Source: Bdellovibrionales bacterium
Lineage (GTDB): Bacteria > Bdellovibrionota > UBA1018 > JADZFF01
Direction: 5' to 3'
Assembly: GCA_020850015.1 (NCBI GenBank)
Contig: JADZFF010000179.1
Coordinates: 1 to 43,400, forward strand
Length of the DNA stretch: 43,400 nt
The position numbers and the translations under genes were made by a program. Shown here one piece after another: positions 33,147 through 43,400 of the stretch (position 1 is its first letter; each line of letters starts with the position of its first letter). The notes below the pieces were generated by a model. It worked only from the letters and a program-made list of their open reading frames with translations. It ran no database searches and was not told the origin of the DNA.

Positions 33147-35621
33147 CTACTTCGAAGTCATCTCCCAGCTACCATCCCAATCGGCATCGGGAGGGGATTG
33201 TTTGAACGTCTCGCAACGCTCCATGTACATCATGCTGGTTTCGTCCGTTGAGTCCGCGGAGGGGCGAAGCAGCTGGTTCGCCTTCTTGAATTCGGCGATT
33301 GCGTCATCCCATTGGCGTTTCAAATATAGCGCGCGCCCCTTTTCGAAGGCCTGCAGGCCCTCGGCAGAGTATTCGCGCTCAAACACCTGGATCATCTCCA
33401 CGGCTGTCTTCTTGCCCTTCACCTTCACGAAGTCGAGCGTGCGGTGAGCGGGCAGAGGCTCGCCCACCTTCTCGATGTCGTCGAAGGTGAATCGCGTGGT
33501 AAGGATCTTCGCGCCGTAATATTTTGTGAGGCCCTCCAGGCGCGAGGCCAGGTTCACGTGATCGCCGATGACGGTGTAGGCGAAGATCCGGTCCGATCCC
33601 ATGTTACCGACGCTGACCGCGCCTGAGTTCACGCCCACGCCGATGTTCACCTCCACGCCGTACTTCTCCATGTACACGGGCTTTAGCTCGTCGAGGCGCT
33701 GGATCATGCGCACGGCCGCTCGGCAGGCGTTGACGGCGTGCTTGGGTTGCTCGCCAGGGGCGCCCCAGAAGGCCATGACCGCGTCGCCGATGTACTTGTC
33801 GAGGGTGCCTTCGCACTCGAAAATGATCTCGGTCATCTGGCCCAGGTACTCGTTCAGGAAGTGCGAGAGCGACTTCGGGTCCATGCGCTCTGAGAAGGTG
33901 GTGAAGCCCCGGATGTCGGAGAAGATGATCGTCAGGTCCTTCTTCTCTCCGCCGACGGTGAGTTTTGTCGGATCCTTCAGCATGGAGTCCACGATCGACG
34001 GCGCGACGTACTTTGAGAACGCTCCCTTGATGAATTTCCGGTTTCCCTCTTCCATCACGTATTTCATGGCAAGCGTCACGACGAAGATCAGCGTGATCTC
34101 GAGGTAGAGGAGGCTGGTGTTCACGTTGATGTTGCGGCTGTTGAAAAGGAGCGCCTGGTCCACGATGCCGATCGCGGACATCGATCCCAGGAAGAGCATC
34201 AAGGCCGGAACGGACTCGAACTTCGAGGTCATTACTGCAAAGAGCATTGCGCCAGCGGTCATAACCAGCATCATGAGCACGATGCCCCAGGTGCCGGCAC
34301 CTGTGCGGAGAGCCGTTCCGCTGATGAAGTTGTGAACGATCGTGGCGTGACCCTCAACGCCGGGCGTGAGGGAGTCGAAGGGGAAGGCGACGGCGTCATA
34401 GGCGCCGATGGCTGAAAGGCCTAGGAAGACGATGGCGTCCTTGAAAAGCTCGTCCGCCGTGTACAGCTGGTAGTGGAAGTTCTGCGTCGGAGTCTCCGCC
34501 GTCTTCTCCGCGCCATCGCCCGCCGCGGGCGGCTCATCCTGGGGCACTGGACGTGGAAGGAAAGTCGGCGCCTCCAAGGATTCCAGGCGCACCCCCACGA
34601 GCCTAGGGCTCCCGTCCTCGGGAAGCGGGGTGAGCAGATCGGCCGCGGAGACATAGGGAAAGCTGTACGATCTTCCGTAGAAATTCATCTCGACGGCGCC
34701 GAGCGGATTCGTGGGCACCTTGATGTCGCTATTTTTCAGCTTGATGCGGCGAACGAGGCCCTGATCGTTGAGTACGACCTCAAGGTCGTCGTTCAGCCCG
34801 ACGCGGGCCGTTTCCAAGGCCAAGCTGGGGTAGATTCTGCCGTTCAAGACGGTCAGCAGCGGCGTTCTTCTGCGATAGCCATCGGGGTCCGGGGTCGAAG
34901 TGAAGGCTCCGAGGTGTTTGGCCACATCCAGGAAGACTCCGGGGGCCGGCATGATGGGGCCGAGAAAGGTGATGAGGGGCGTGGTTGTGGCGTCGAATTG
35001 CCCCCTTTCCGCGATGACGTTGGGGATCGCGAACCTGGCCGCGTCCGCCGGGATGCGCGCCACGTGCTCCGGATCGGTGATCGCGCAATCGGAACCCGTG
35101 CCGTCGTAAGCGGGCTGGCAGAAGCCTTCCGAGGCCCAGCCGAGTACGATGCGCTCGCCTTTGCCGGGGGTCATGAGAAGGCGACGGAGGGCGAAGTCGG
35201 TTTCGAAGTCGGGAATGACGGATCCCAGCCCCTGGGACTTGAGCAGATTGCCCAGCGTGTCGGGCACGCGGGGATCAGGCTCGGCGAAAACGACGTCGAT
35301 CCCGACGACCTTCGCGCCGTGATCCAGGATCGTCTCAATGACCGCCGCGATCGCGTCGCGATGCCAGGGCCAGCGTCCCACCTGCGAGAGCGCGTAGTCG
35401 TCGATCTCGACAATGATGATTTTCTCGGTGACGGGGCGGGGCCCGCGAATCCGGAACTTCGCGTTCGTGAAGGTTCCCGCGATGGCTCGAAGGGTGGGGT
35501 AGGCAGAGGCTCGGAGGAAGTTGTTGTTGATCTGCCCGGTTTCCGCCATCCAGGTGATTCCATAGGCGAAGGTGAAAAGCAGAATGATGGGGATCTGTAC
35601 GAGCCAAAGGCGCTTCTTCAT
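33147..35621 (-). CDS. CHASE2-domain class III adenylate cyclase
   Basis: An 824-residue membrane receptor cyclase. TM1 at about 5-25 is followed by a large periplasmic CHASE2 sensor (about 30-400, with IIIVEIDDYALSQVGRWPWHR and KVVGIDVVFAEPD near its start). Three membrane helices occupy about 430-510. The class III catalytic domain begins near residue 560: metal ligands Asp569 (FSDIRGFT) and Asp613 (YIGDAVMAFWG), purine-specifying Lys609 and Thr683 (YTVIGDHVN), and transition-state Asn690 and Arg694. Lys/Thr is the class IIIb combination expected for ATP. The C-terminal 75 residues are TPR-like. It is directly upstream of the cNMP-binding gene with a one-base gap. Confidence 0.92.
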   Translation of the reverse strand: MKKRLWLVQIPIILLFTFAYGITWMAETGQINNNFLRASAYPTLRAIAGTFTNAKFRIRGPRPVTEKIIIVEIDDYALSQVGRWPWHRDAIAAVIETILDHGAKVVGIDVVFAEPDPRVPDTLGNLLKSQGLGSVIPDFETDFALRRLLMTPGKGERIVLGWASEGFCQPAYDGTGSDCAITDPEHVARIPADAARFAIPNVIAERGQFDATTTPLITFLGPIMPAPGVFLDVAKHLGAFTSTPDPDGYRRRTPLLTVLNGRIYPSLALETARVGLNDDLEVVLNDQGLVRRIKLKNSDIKVPTNPLGAVEMNFYGRSYSFPYVSAADLLTPLPEDGSPRLVGVRLESLEAPTFLPRPVPQDEPPAAGDGAEKTAETPTQNFHYQLYTADELFKDAIVFLGLSAIGAYDAVAFPFDSLTPGVEGHATIVHNFISGTALRTGAGTWGIVLMMLVMTAGAMLFAVMTSKFESVPALMLFLGSMSAIGIVDQALLFNSRNINVNTSLLYLEITLIFVVTLAMKYVMEEGNRKFIKGAFSKYVAPSIVDSMLKDPTKLTVGGEKKDLTIIFSDIRGFTTFSERMDPKSLSHFLNEYLGQMTEIIFECEGTLDKYIGDAVMAFWGAPGEQPKHAVNACRAAVRMIQRLDELKPVYMEKYGVEVNIGVGVNSGAVSVGNMGSDRIFAYTVIGDHVNLASRLEGLTKYYGAKILTTRFTFDDIEKVGEPLPAHRTLDFVKVKGKKTAVEMIQVFEREYSAEGLQAFEKGRALYLKRQWDDAIAEFKKANQLLRPSADSTDETSMMYMERCETFKQSPPDADWDGSWEMTSK

Positions 35622-35750
35622 GGAGGGGACCTCGATGGCTCTTCGGAGAGCCTGCCGGACCCCTTAAGTAAAGCACTGGAAGCGCGCCGCGTTATGTCAG
35701 GGCCTCGGCGGTGTGAGAGGGAAAATCGAGGAAGTCTGATGGGGGAGAAG

Positions 35751-35827
35751 TGGTGGGTCGTGATGGACTCGAACCATCGACCCTCTCATTAAAAGTGAGA
35801 TGCTCTAACCAACTGAGCTAACGACCC
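35751..35827 (-). tRNA. tRNA-Lys (anticodon TTT)
   Basis: A full 77-base cloverleaf on the minus strand. The acceptor stem is GGGTCGT/ACGACCC, the D-arm contains AGCTCAGTTGGTTAGAGC, the anticodon stem is CTCAC with loop TTTTAAT giving anticodon UUU, and the T-arm loop is GGTTCGAGTCC. The 3' CCA is encoded in the DNA (35753-35751). It lies 36 bases behind purA on the same strand, so processing from the purA transcript is possible. Confidence 0.96.
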
Positions 35828-35863
35828 GAACCACTGCCTCAAAGAGAAAGAAGTCGTTTCCTA

Positions 35864-38183
<2,320 letters not shown>

Positions 38184-38245
38184 ACCCGGTACTTACCCGT
38201 GGGGGGCGAGCCGGAGCAACGGAAAAACCGGAATGCTCGGGGACT

Positions 38246-38260
38246 GGCGGCGAAACCGCC
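38246..38260 (-). terminator. Short hairpin downstream of the Lys/Ala-rich gene
   Basis: GGCGG/CCGCC pair around a five-base loop a few bases past the TGA at 38266. A run of five U appears only about 25 bases later, so termination is uncertain. Confidence 0.3.
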
Positions 38261-38265
38261 GGCCT

Positions 38266-38709
38266 TCAATGCACCTTGGATTTCGTGGCCTTCAGGGCCT
38301 TGCGGGCCCGGCGCTCGTTCAGGTTCTCGGTCAGGATGCCGAGAGCTTCGAACCGGAGGTCGTTCTCGTAGATGAAGCGGAAGAAGTTCTCGATCTCCGG
38401 GTGATGCCGGAAGGTCTTCATGCCCCCGCTCGAGGTATCCATCTGGCCGGCCGTCGGGCCGGCGAGGCTCATGGAAGCGCTCACGGTCAGCGAAGCGCTC
38501 GCGACGAGCTCCGCGTCTTCGCCTTCGTCTTCCATGTCCACGGATTCGTCGGTTTCCGTTTCGGCGTTCACTTTTTTATCGGCCTTTTTCGGTGCCGCGG
38601 CCTTCAGGGCCTTCTGGGCCTTACCCGCGGGACTCTTCGGCGCCGCTTTCGCGGCCGGAGCGGATTTGGCGGAAACTTTGGATTGGGGGGCGGCTTTTTT
38701 CTTCGTCAT
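38266..38709 (-). CDS. Protein with histone-H1-like Lys/Ala tail and conserved C-terminal domain (unknown)
   Basis: A 147-residue protein. The first 50 residues are Lys/Ala/Pro-rich (KAAPQSKVSAKSAPAAKAAP and KAQKALKAAAPKKADKK), resembling histone H1 C-terminal tails and bacterial Hc1/AlgP-like proteins. An acidic stretch (ETETDESVDMEDEGEDAE) follows, then a folded-looking C-terminus with FRHHPEIENFFRFIYENDLR and FEALGILTENLNERRARKAL. Nucleic-acid binding by the basic tail is inferred. A GAGG site is 9 bases before the ATG. It lies 30 bases behind the sigma54 activator. Confidence 0.7.
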   Translation of the reverse strand: MTKKKAAPQSKVSAKSAPAAKAAPKSPAGKAQKALKAAAPKKADKKVNAETETDESVDMEDEGEDAELVASASLTVSASMSLAGPTAGQMDTSSGGMKTFRHHPEIENFFRFIYENDLRFEALGILTENLNERRARKALKATKSKVH

Positions 38710-38739
38710 GGTCTGGTCCTCGTATGTTCGTTCGAAGAG

Positions 38740-40374
<1,635 letters not shown>

Positions 40375-40436
40375 GGTCTTTCTTGCCCTAATTCAGGTGT
40401 TTTGATGTGGCGCTTCTTACTCGAAGCCTGGCGCAG

Positions 40437-40463
40437 ACTATATTTTTTACCGGAAAAGCGCAA
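40437..40463 (-). promoter_or_regulatory. Possible promoter of the sigma54-activator operon
   Basis: In an A/T-rich stretch, TATAGT (40442-40437 on the minus strand) is preceded by TTGCGC (40463-40458) with a 15-base spacer, or CTTGCG with 16. The boxes are tolerable but the spacing is short. About 60 bases separate it from the ATG at 40374. Confidence 0.3.
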
Positions 40464-40567
40464 GCGTTTTCGGAGCAAAAAAGTACACTATTGTCCGGGG
40501 TTGCGAATGGACCCGTGGAATGGGTGGTCGTGGTCGGAGACTTATTGTCTAAGTATTTGTAAAAAGG

Positions 40568-40918
40568 CTATTTTTTGAAATTAGCCAGGGTATCTTGCGC
40601 AGTGCGCTTGGCCTTAGCCGCTACGGCCTCGTTGCGGAGCTGGAAGTCCCGGCGCTCGCAGATGATGCCCCGCTCCTTGTAGAGGAGCAGCCACGGCCCT
40701 CCGGGAACCTCGATCAGCCAGATACCGTCCTGTGCTCCGGCTGGAAGAGCCCCGCCCTTGGCGTCGATCCACCGCTCAGGTTGCCTCTGGGCCTCTGCTT
40801 GAAGCTCCTCGAGGGTGAAGGGGAGCTCCTTGCCCGCATACTTCATCGCTGGGTGGGTGTCTGGGCGGTCGGCCCGCGTGAGCAGCTCTTCGACGAATGC
40901 TTCAAGTTCGGTCTTCAT
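40568..40918 (-). CDS. Small conserved-looking protein of unknown function
   Basis: A 116-residue soluble protein. The ATG at 40918 has GAGG 9 bases upstream; a longer frame to 41020 runs through the intergenic region and is not supported. It has an acidic helical start (KTELEAFVEELLTRADRPD), an amphipathic middle, GIWLIEVPGGPWLLLYKERG near 75 (a likely beta hairpin), and a basic helical end. I recognise no family. It lies between two unrelated transcripts and seems monocistronic. Confidence 0.6.
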   Translation of the reverse strand: MKTELEAFVEELLTRADRPDTHPAMKYAGKELPFTLEELQAEAQRQPERWIDAKGGALPAGAQDGIWLIEVPGGPWLLLYKERGIICERRDFQLRNEAVAAKAKRTAQDTLANFKK

Positions 40919-41028
40919 GGCAGCGGCCTCGGGGTACCCAGGATGAGCGCGCCGCTTTCCACGGCTTCGGCCACATTCGGGATAAAGACCTGGCTGCCTC
41001 CACCCCTGAAATGAAGTCAACTAAAGCG

Positions 41029-41062
41029 AAAGGCCCCCCCGGTCTTACCCGGAGAGGCCTTT
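41029..41062 (-). terminator. Strong intrinsic-type terminator hairpin
   Basis: An outer eight-base stem (AAAGGCC-type against GGCCTTT-type, 41062-41055 and 41036-41029) continues inward as UCUCCGG/CCGGGGG with G-U pairs, giving about 15 pairs around a GUAAGA loop. It lies about 40 bases past the repeat lipoprotein stop at 41103 and before the next gene's start. No long U-tract follows. Confidence 0.6.
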
Positions 41063-41102
41063 CTGAGGATCTAGAGGCTAAGAGCTGTGATTGCCTTCGC
41101 GA

Positions 41103-42302
41103 TCACAGGCCCTGGGCCGAGAGGATCGCTTCCACGGAAGCGCTCTCATGGGCGGCTTCGCGGAGGCTGTCACGCGACTCGAGGATCTCGTTCGTGGGAC
41201 GCTTGATCGTCGTCACGTCGAGAACCGCGCGGGACTTCACCCAGCTCGGGCTGTTGCCCCACTTCGCGGCGGGAGCTTCCCCAGCGGACTCTTCGCTGCC
41301 GTAGAGGCAGTCGTTGTAGCCGTCGGTGTAGCCATCCGAGTAGCCGGAGCCGAAGCCGCCGGTGCCCGAGTGCGGGTTACCGAAGCCAGGAGCCGTGCCG
41401 TAGCCGTAGTACAGGTCGTTGTAGCCTTCGTTGTACCCGTTCGTGAAGCCAGACGAGTAGTTCGCGGCGTAGAAGATCTCATAGGTGTCCTGGGCGCCGT
41501 CGGAGTAGCCGTCCAGGTAACCGTCGTGGTGGCCGTCGTTGTAACCGGCGGTCTGACCCTGCGAGAACGCAGCGTTGTAGCCCGTGAGCCACGCAGCGTT
41601 GTAGGCGTCGATGTAGGCAACGTTGTCGTTGCCCGCGTCGCCCTGGCGCTCCAGGCGGCCGTCGCCGGTGCTGTTGCGGCCCGCGACGTCAGAGTAGCCG
41701 TCGGAGTAACCCGCATCGTAGCGGCCCGCGCGGAAGGTGTCGGAGTAACCGCGGTCGCGGCACTCGTTCACTTCTTCCGGATCGGCGCCGTACAGGCAGT
41801 CGTCGTATCCGCCGTCATAGCCGAGGTCGTAACCGTCGTTATAGCCGTCGGTGAAGCCATCGGAGCGGCCCACGGAGTTGCCGTCGGAGCGGCCGTCGGC
41901 GTTGCCGTCCAGGGCGCCGTTCACGGCGGCGGGCACATCGCCCAGGCCGTCGTTGTAGCCCTGAATCTTGCCGGCGTTGTAGCCGCCGTTGTAGCCACCA
42001 GCGCTGTTGTAACCCACGCTGTAACCGGCGTTGCGGCCGGCGGTGTCACCTTCGGTCGTGCCCTGGCCGGCCGTCTTGGCGGCGCCAGCGGCCAGACCGG
42101 CAGTCTTGCCCTGGTTGTAGAGGTTGGTCATGTCCGTGTTGGCTTGCGCCACGCCGGCTTCATACGAAGAGAGCAGTTCGCCCTCGTCGCAGTCCAGGCC
42201 ACCGCAGCCCGGGGCAGCGGCCACCACGGCCACGAGCCCGAACACGGCCACAGCGCTGGCTGCCGAGTAGAGGGATTTCTTAGAAGAAGATTTACGAGTC
42301 AT
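41103..42302 (-). CDS. Putative lipoprotein with Gly-Tyr-x-Asp (GX3) repeats
   Basis: A 399-residue exported protein. A long signal (about 33 residues: basic SSSKKS, then ASAVAVFGLVAVVAAAPGC) ends at Cys33; the APGC box is a weak lipobox. Residues about 85-345 are built of glycine every four residues with Tyr next (DGFTDGYNDGYDLGYDGGYDD, GYNDGHHDGYLDGYSDG, SGYSDGYTDGYND), about 22 GY dipeptides. Two DCLYG modules and scattered Cys could pair. The final 65 residues are non-repetitive and charged (ILESRDSLREAAHESASVEA). Such GX3 patterns occur in Yae1-like and other low-complexity families; no domain is certain. GGAGG lies 8 bases upstream, and the gene has its own promoter and terminator. Confidence 0.75.
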   Translation of the reverse strand: MTRKSSSKKSLYSAASAVAVFGLVAVVAAAPGCGGLDCDEGELLSSYEAGVAQANTDMTNLYNQGKTAGLAAGAAKTAGQGTTEGDTAGRNAGYSVGYNSAGGYNGGYNAGKIQGYNDGLGDVPAAVNGALDGNADGRSDGNSVGRSDGFTDGYNDGYDLGYDGGYDDCLYGADPEEVNECRDRGYSDTFRAGRYDAGYSDGYSDVAGRNSTGDGRLERQGDAGNDNVAYIDAYNAAWLTGYNAAFSQGQTAGYNDGHHDGYLDGYSDGAQDTYEIFYAANYSSGFTNGYNEGYNDLYYGYGTAPGFGNPHSGTGGFGSGYSDGYTDGYNDCLYGSEESAGEAPAAKWGNSPSWVKSRAVLDVTTIKRPTNEILESRDSLREAAHESASVEAILSAQGL

Positions 42303-42343
42303 GGACCAGGCCTCCGTAGGGGGGTCGATTTATTATTCCAAGT

Positions 42344-42363
42344 CCGCCCCCGTCCAAGGGCGG
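42344..42363 (-). promoter_or_regulatory. GC hairpin in the 5' leader of the repeat lipoprotein mRNA
   Basis: CCGCCC and GGGCGG (42363-42358 and 42349-42344) form a six-base GC stem with an eight-base loop inside the roughly 76-base leader. It may stabilise the message or end read-through from the upstream barrel gene; there is no U-tract. Confidence 0.4.
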
Positions 42364-42384
42364 GTCACACCATTTGTGCGGCGC

Positions 42385-42412
42385 ATTATAATCCGCCCGT
42401 GTTGAGAGACAA
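42385..42412 (-). promoter_or_regulatory. Sigma70-type promoter of the repeat lipoprotein gene
   Basis: A perfect TATAAT (42390-42385 on the minus strand) is preceded, after 16 bases, by TTGTCT (42412-42407). Expected start near 42378, giving a leader of about 76 bases before the ATG at 42302 with GGAGG 8 bases upstream of it. This is the best consensus promoter in the window. Confidence 0.7.
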
Positions 42413-42474
42413 GAGAAAAGTGACGCGCTGCGTAAGTCGTTTCTCTAGACTTGAGACGCCGTACTAAATGGGCT

Positions 42475-43400
42475 TTAAAGTCCGATACTTCCGCTGGCCT
42501 GAAGCGACAGGATCAGCTGGGTTTCGCCTCCGAAGTCGGGCTTCAGGCCATGATGCACGGCCAGAGTGAGGGTTGCGGGCATTCGCACCAGAGCAGTTCC
42601 CGTCAGTTTCAGGCCCCCCCCTACCGAGGGAAGGGAAAGGCGGGGTACGGGCAGATAGCCTAGGTCACCGAAGGCGAACAAAGAGAGGTGCTCCAGGAAG
42701 AGGGGTTGAGTGTCCCAGGAGTTGAAAATCCAGGCCAGGGGCAACCGGGTATCGAGGGATCCCCAGGCCACGTGCCGCGAGGTCAGGGAAAAGGCGTAGC
42801 CCCGAAGGGGCAGGCCGTCGAGCAGGTCAAGCCCGCTGCCCCCGAGAGGAGAGCTGAACGAGGCGACTGGGGGGGTTCCGCCCTCCAGCTCCGCCCGGGT
42901 TTGCCGAGGGCCCTGCCCGCCGGAGGTCGCGATTCCCGCCAGGGCGGGCGATGCCACCCAGTGCCCCGCCACGGGCAAGTGCGCGCGGGCGGAAAGGGCG
43001 CCCTTCCAATACGGAATCCCACCGACGTCATACCTCCGCAGGGCACCGTACAGCCGGTAACCCCTTTCGGTGGCGACGGCTAGAGGGCTGCTCTCCACAT
43101 TCGTGAGCGAAAGGCCGGCCGTGGCGTGCATGAATACGGGGCCATGGGTGGATGGACTCTTCCCTTCCTCAGGACGATGGATATTCGTCCGCTCCCAGCT
43201 CGCGGCGAGGATCGGAGTCAGGGTGCTCCACTGGAGCCTAAACGGAATGGAGGCGCTCAGGGTAACGCGCAGGCGGCGGTCGAACTCCTCCGGGCCGGAT
43301 GCGCCACCCGGAAAGACGAAGGTGGTCTCATGCGACAGTCCCAGGCTCAGCGTCGGACCCATGCCTCGATAGGCGTACTGAAGCGCGCCCTCGGCCAGGC
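42475..43400 (-). CDS. C-terminal part of an outer-membrane beta-barrel-like protein (5' end beyond window)
   Basis: At least 308 residues; the frame is open to the right window edge without a stop, so the true start lies outside. The sequence alternates hydrophobic and polar residues in about a dozen amphipathic strands, for example LRVTLSASIPFRLQWSTLTP, HLSLFAFGDLGYLPVPR and GTALVRMPATLTLAVHHGL. There is no transmembrane helix. This looks like the Omp85/TamA-like or propeller-linked barrel end of a large exported protein. The C-terminus ends GSIGL rather than in Phe, which is atypical for a classic barrel. It probably transcribes away from the repeat lipoprotein promoter region. Confidence 0.6.
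   Translation of the reverse strand, partial: LAEGALQYAYRGMGPTLSLGLSHETTFVFPGGASGPEEFDRRLRVTLSASIPFRLQWSTLTPILAASWERTNIHRPEEGKSPSTHGPVFMHATAGLSLTNVESSPLAVATERGYRLYGALRRYDVGGIPYWKGALSARAHLPVAGHWVASPALAGIATSGGQGPRQTRAELEGGTPPVASFSSPLGGSGLDLLDGLPLRGYAFSLTSRHVAWGSLDTRLPLAWIFNSWDTQPLFLEHLSLFAFGDLGYLPVPRLSLPSVGGGLKLTGTALVRMPATLTLAVHHGLKPDFGGETQLILSLQASGSIGL

Noticed and set aside
34473-35792. A 439-codon frame antisense to the cyclase and running into tRNA-Lys
   Set aside because: It crosses the tRNA and opposes a well-conserved cyclase; there is no ribosome site or domain.
40919-41020. N-terminal extension of the small gene at 40568-40918
   Set aside because: The extra residues are not structured, contain no ribosome site and run into the intergenic region; GAGG supports the ATG at 40918.
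41091-42467. A 458-codon Val/Ala-rich frame antisense to the repeat lipoprotein
   Set aside because: It is the reverse complement of the Gly-Tyr repeats. The opposite strand has a signal peptide, ribosome site, promoter and terminator.

Overview
This is a high-GC, densely packed chromosomal window from a Gram-negative bacterium. The evidence is outer-membrane and lipoprotein products, an ADP-heptose-type glycosyltransferase and TadE/Flp-type pilins. The protein repertoire resembles lineages formerly grouped as Deltaproteobacteria (Bdellovibrionota or Myxococcota): a RelA/SpoT-like conserved protein, a CHASE2 adenylate cyclase, several secreted Cys-rich HExxH proteins and a GAF/sigma54 regulator. 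That placement is inference, not proof. No phage, insertion sequence, CRISPR array or integration module was seen.

Layout. 1-5.2 kb: pgpA (-) diverges from a three-gene overlapping operon (+) of a RelA/SpoT-like protein, a DadA-like flavoprotein and a 658-residue multi-iron-sulfur flavoprotein. 5.0-9.4 kb (-): alpha/beta hydrolase with its own HTH regulator, then greA-recG. 9.5-15.4 kb: a lone LolD-type ATPase, two divergent secreted zinc metallopeptidase-like genes, an N-formylglutamate-amidohydrolase-like lipoprotein and an APC permease. 15.4-23.2 kb (-): a 1149-residue fusion of fatty acyl-AMP ligase, acyl carrier protein and PLP alpha-oxoamine synthase, then a carB operon. 23.3-29.2 kb: a degraded TIGR02757-type gene, then a glycan cluster (GT9, UDP-glucuronate decarboxylase, GT4) facing a mannose-1-P guanylyltransferase/cupin/SPOR operon. 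29.4-31.1 kb: five overlapping small genes with Flp/TadE-like pilin signatures. 31.1-35.6 kb: a PfkB kinase, then a cNMP-binding protein directly behind a CHASE2-class III cyclase. 35.7-40.4 kb (-): tRNA-Lys, purA, serA, a histone-H1-like tailed protein and a sigma54 activator. 40.6-43.4 kb (-): a small unknown protein, a Gly-Tyr repeat lipoprotein with its own promoter and terminator, and the end of a putative outer-membrane barrel protein.

How the parts fit. The envelope theme dominates: phospholipid head-group processing (PgpA), lipid or amino-ketone synthesis (FAAL-ACP-AOS), GDP-mannose and UDP-xylose sugar supply, glycosyltransferases, pili, lipoproteins and SPOR. Signalling genes (cyclase plus effector, sigma54 activator, RelA/SpoT-like protein) are interleaved. 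The points most deserving a second look are the RSH-like/oxidoreductase operon, the FAAL-ACP-AOS megaenzyme, the cyclase-effector pair, the pilin mini-cluster, the GX3 repeat lipoprotein, and the multiply broken gene at 23269-23983.
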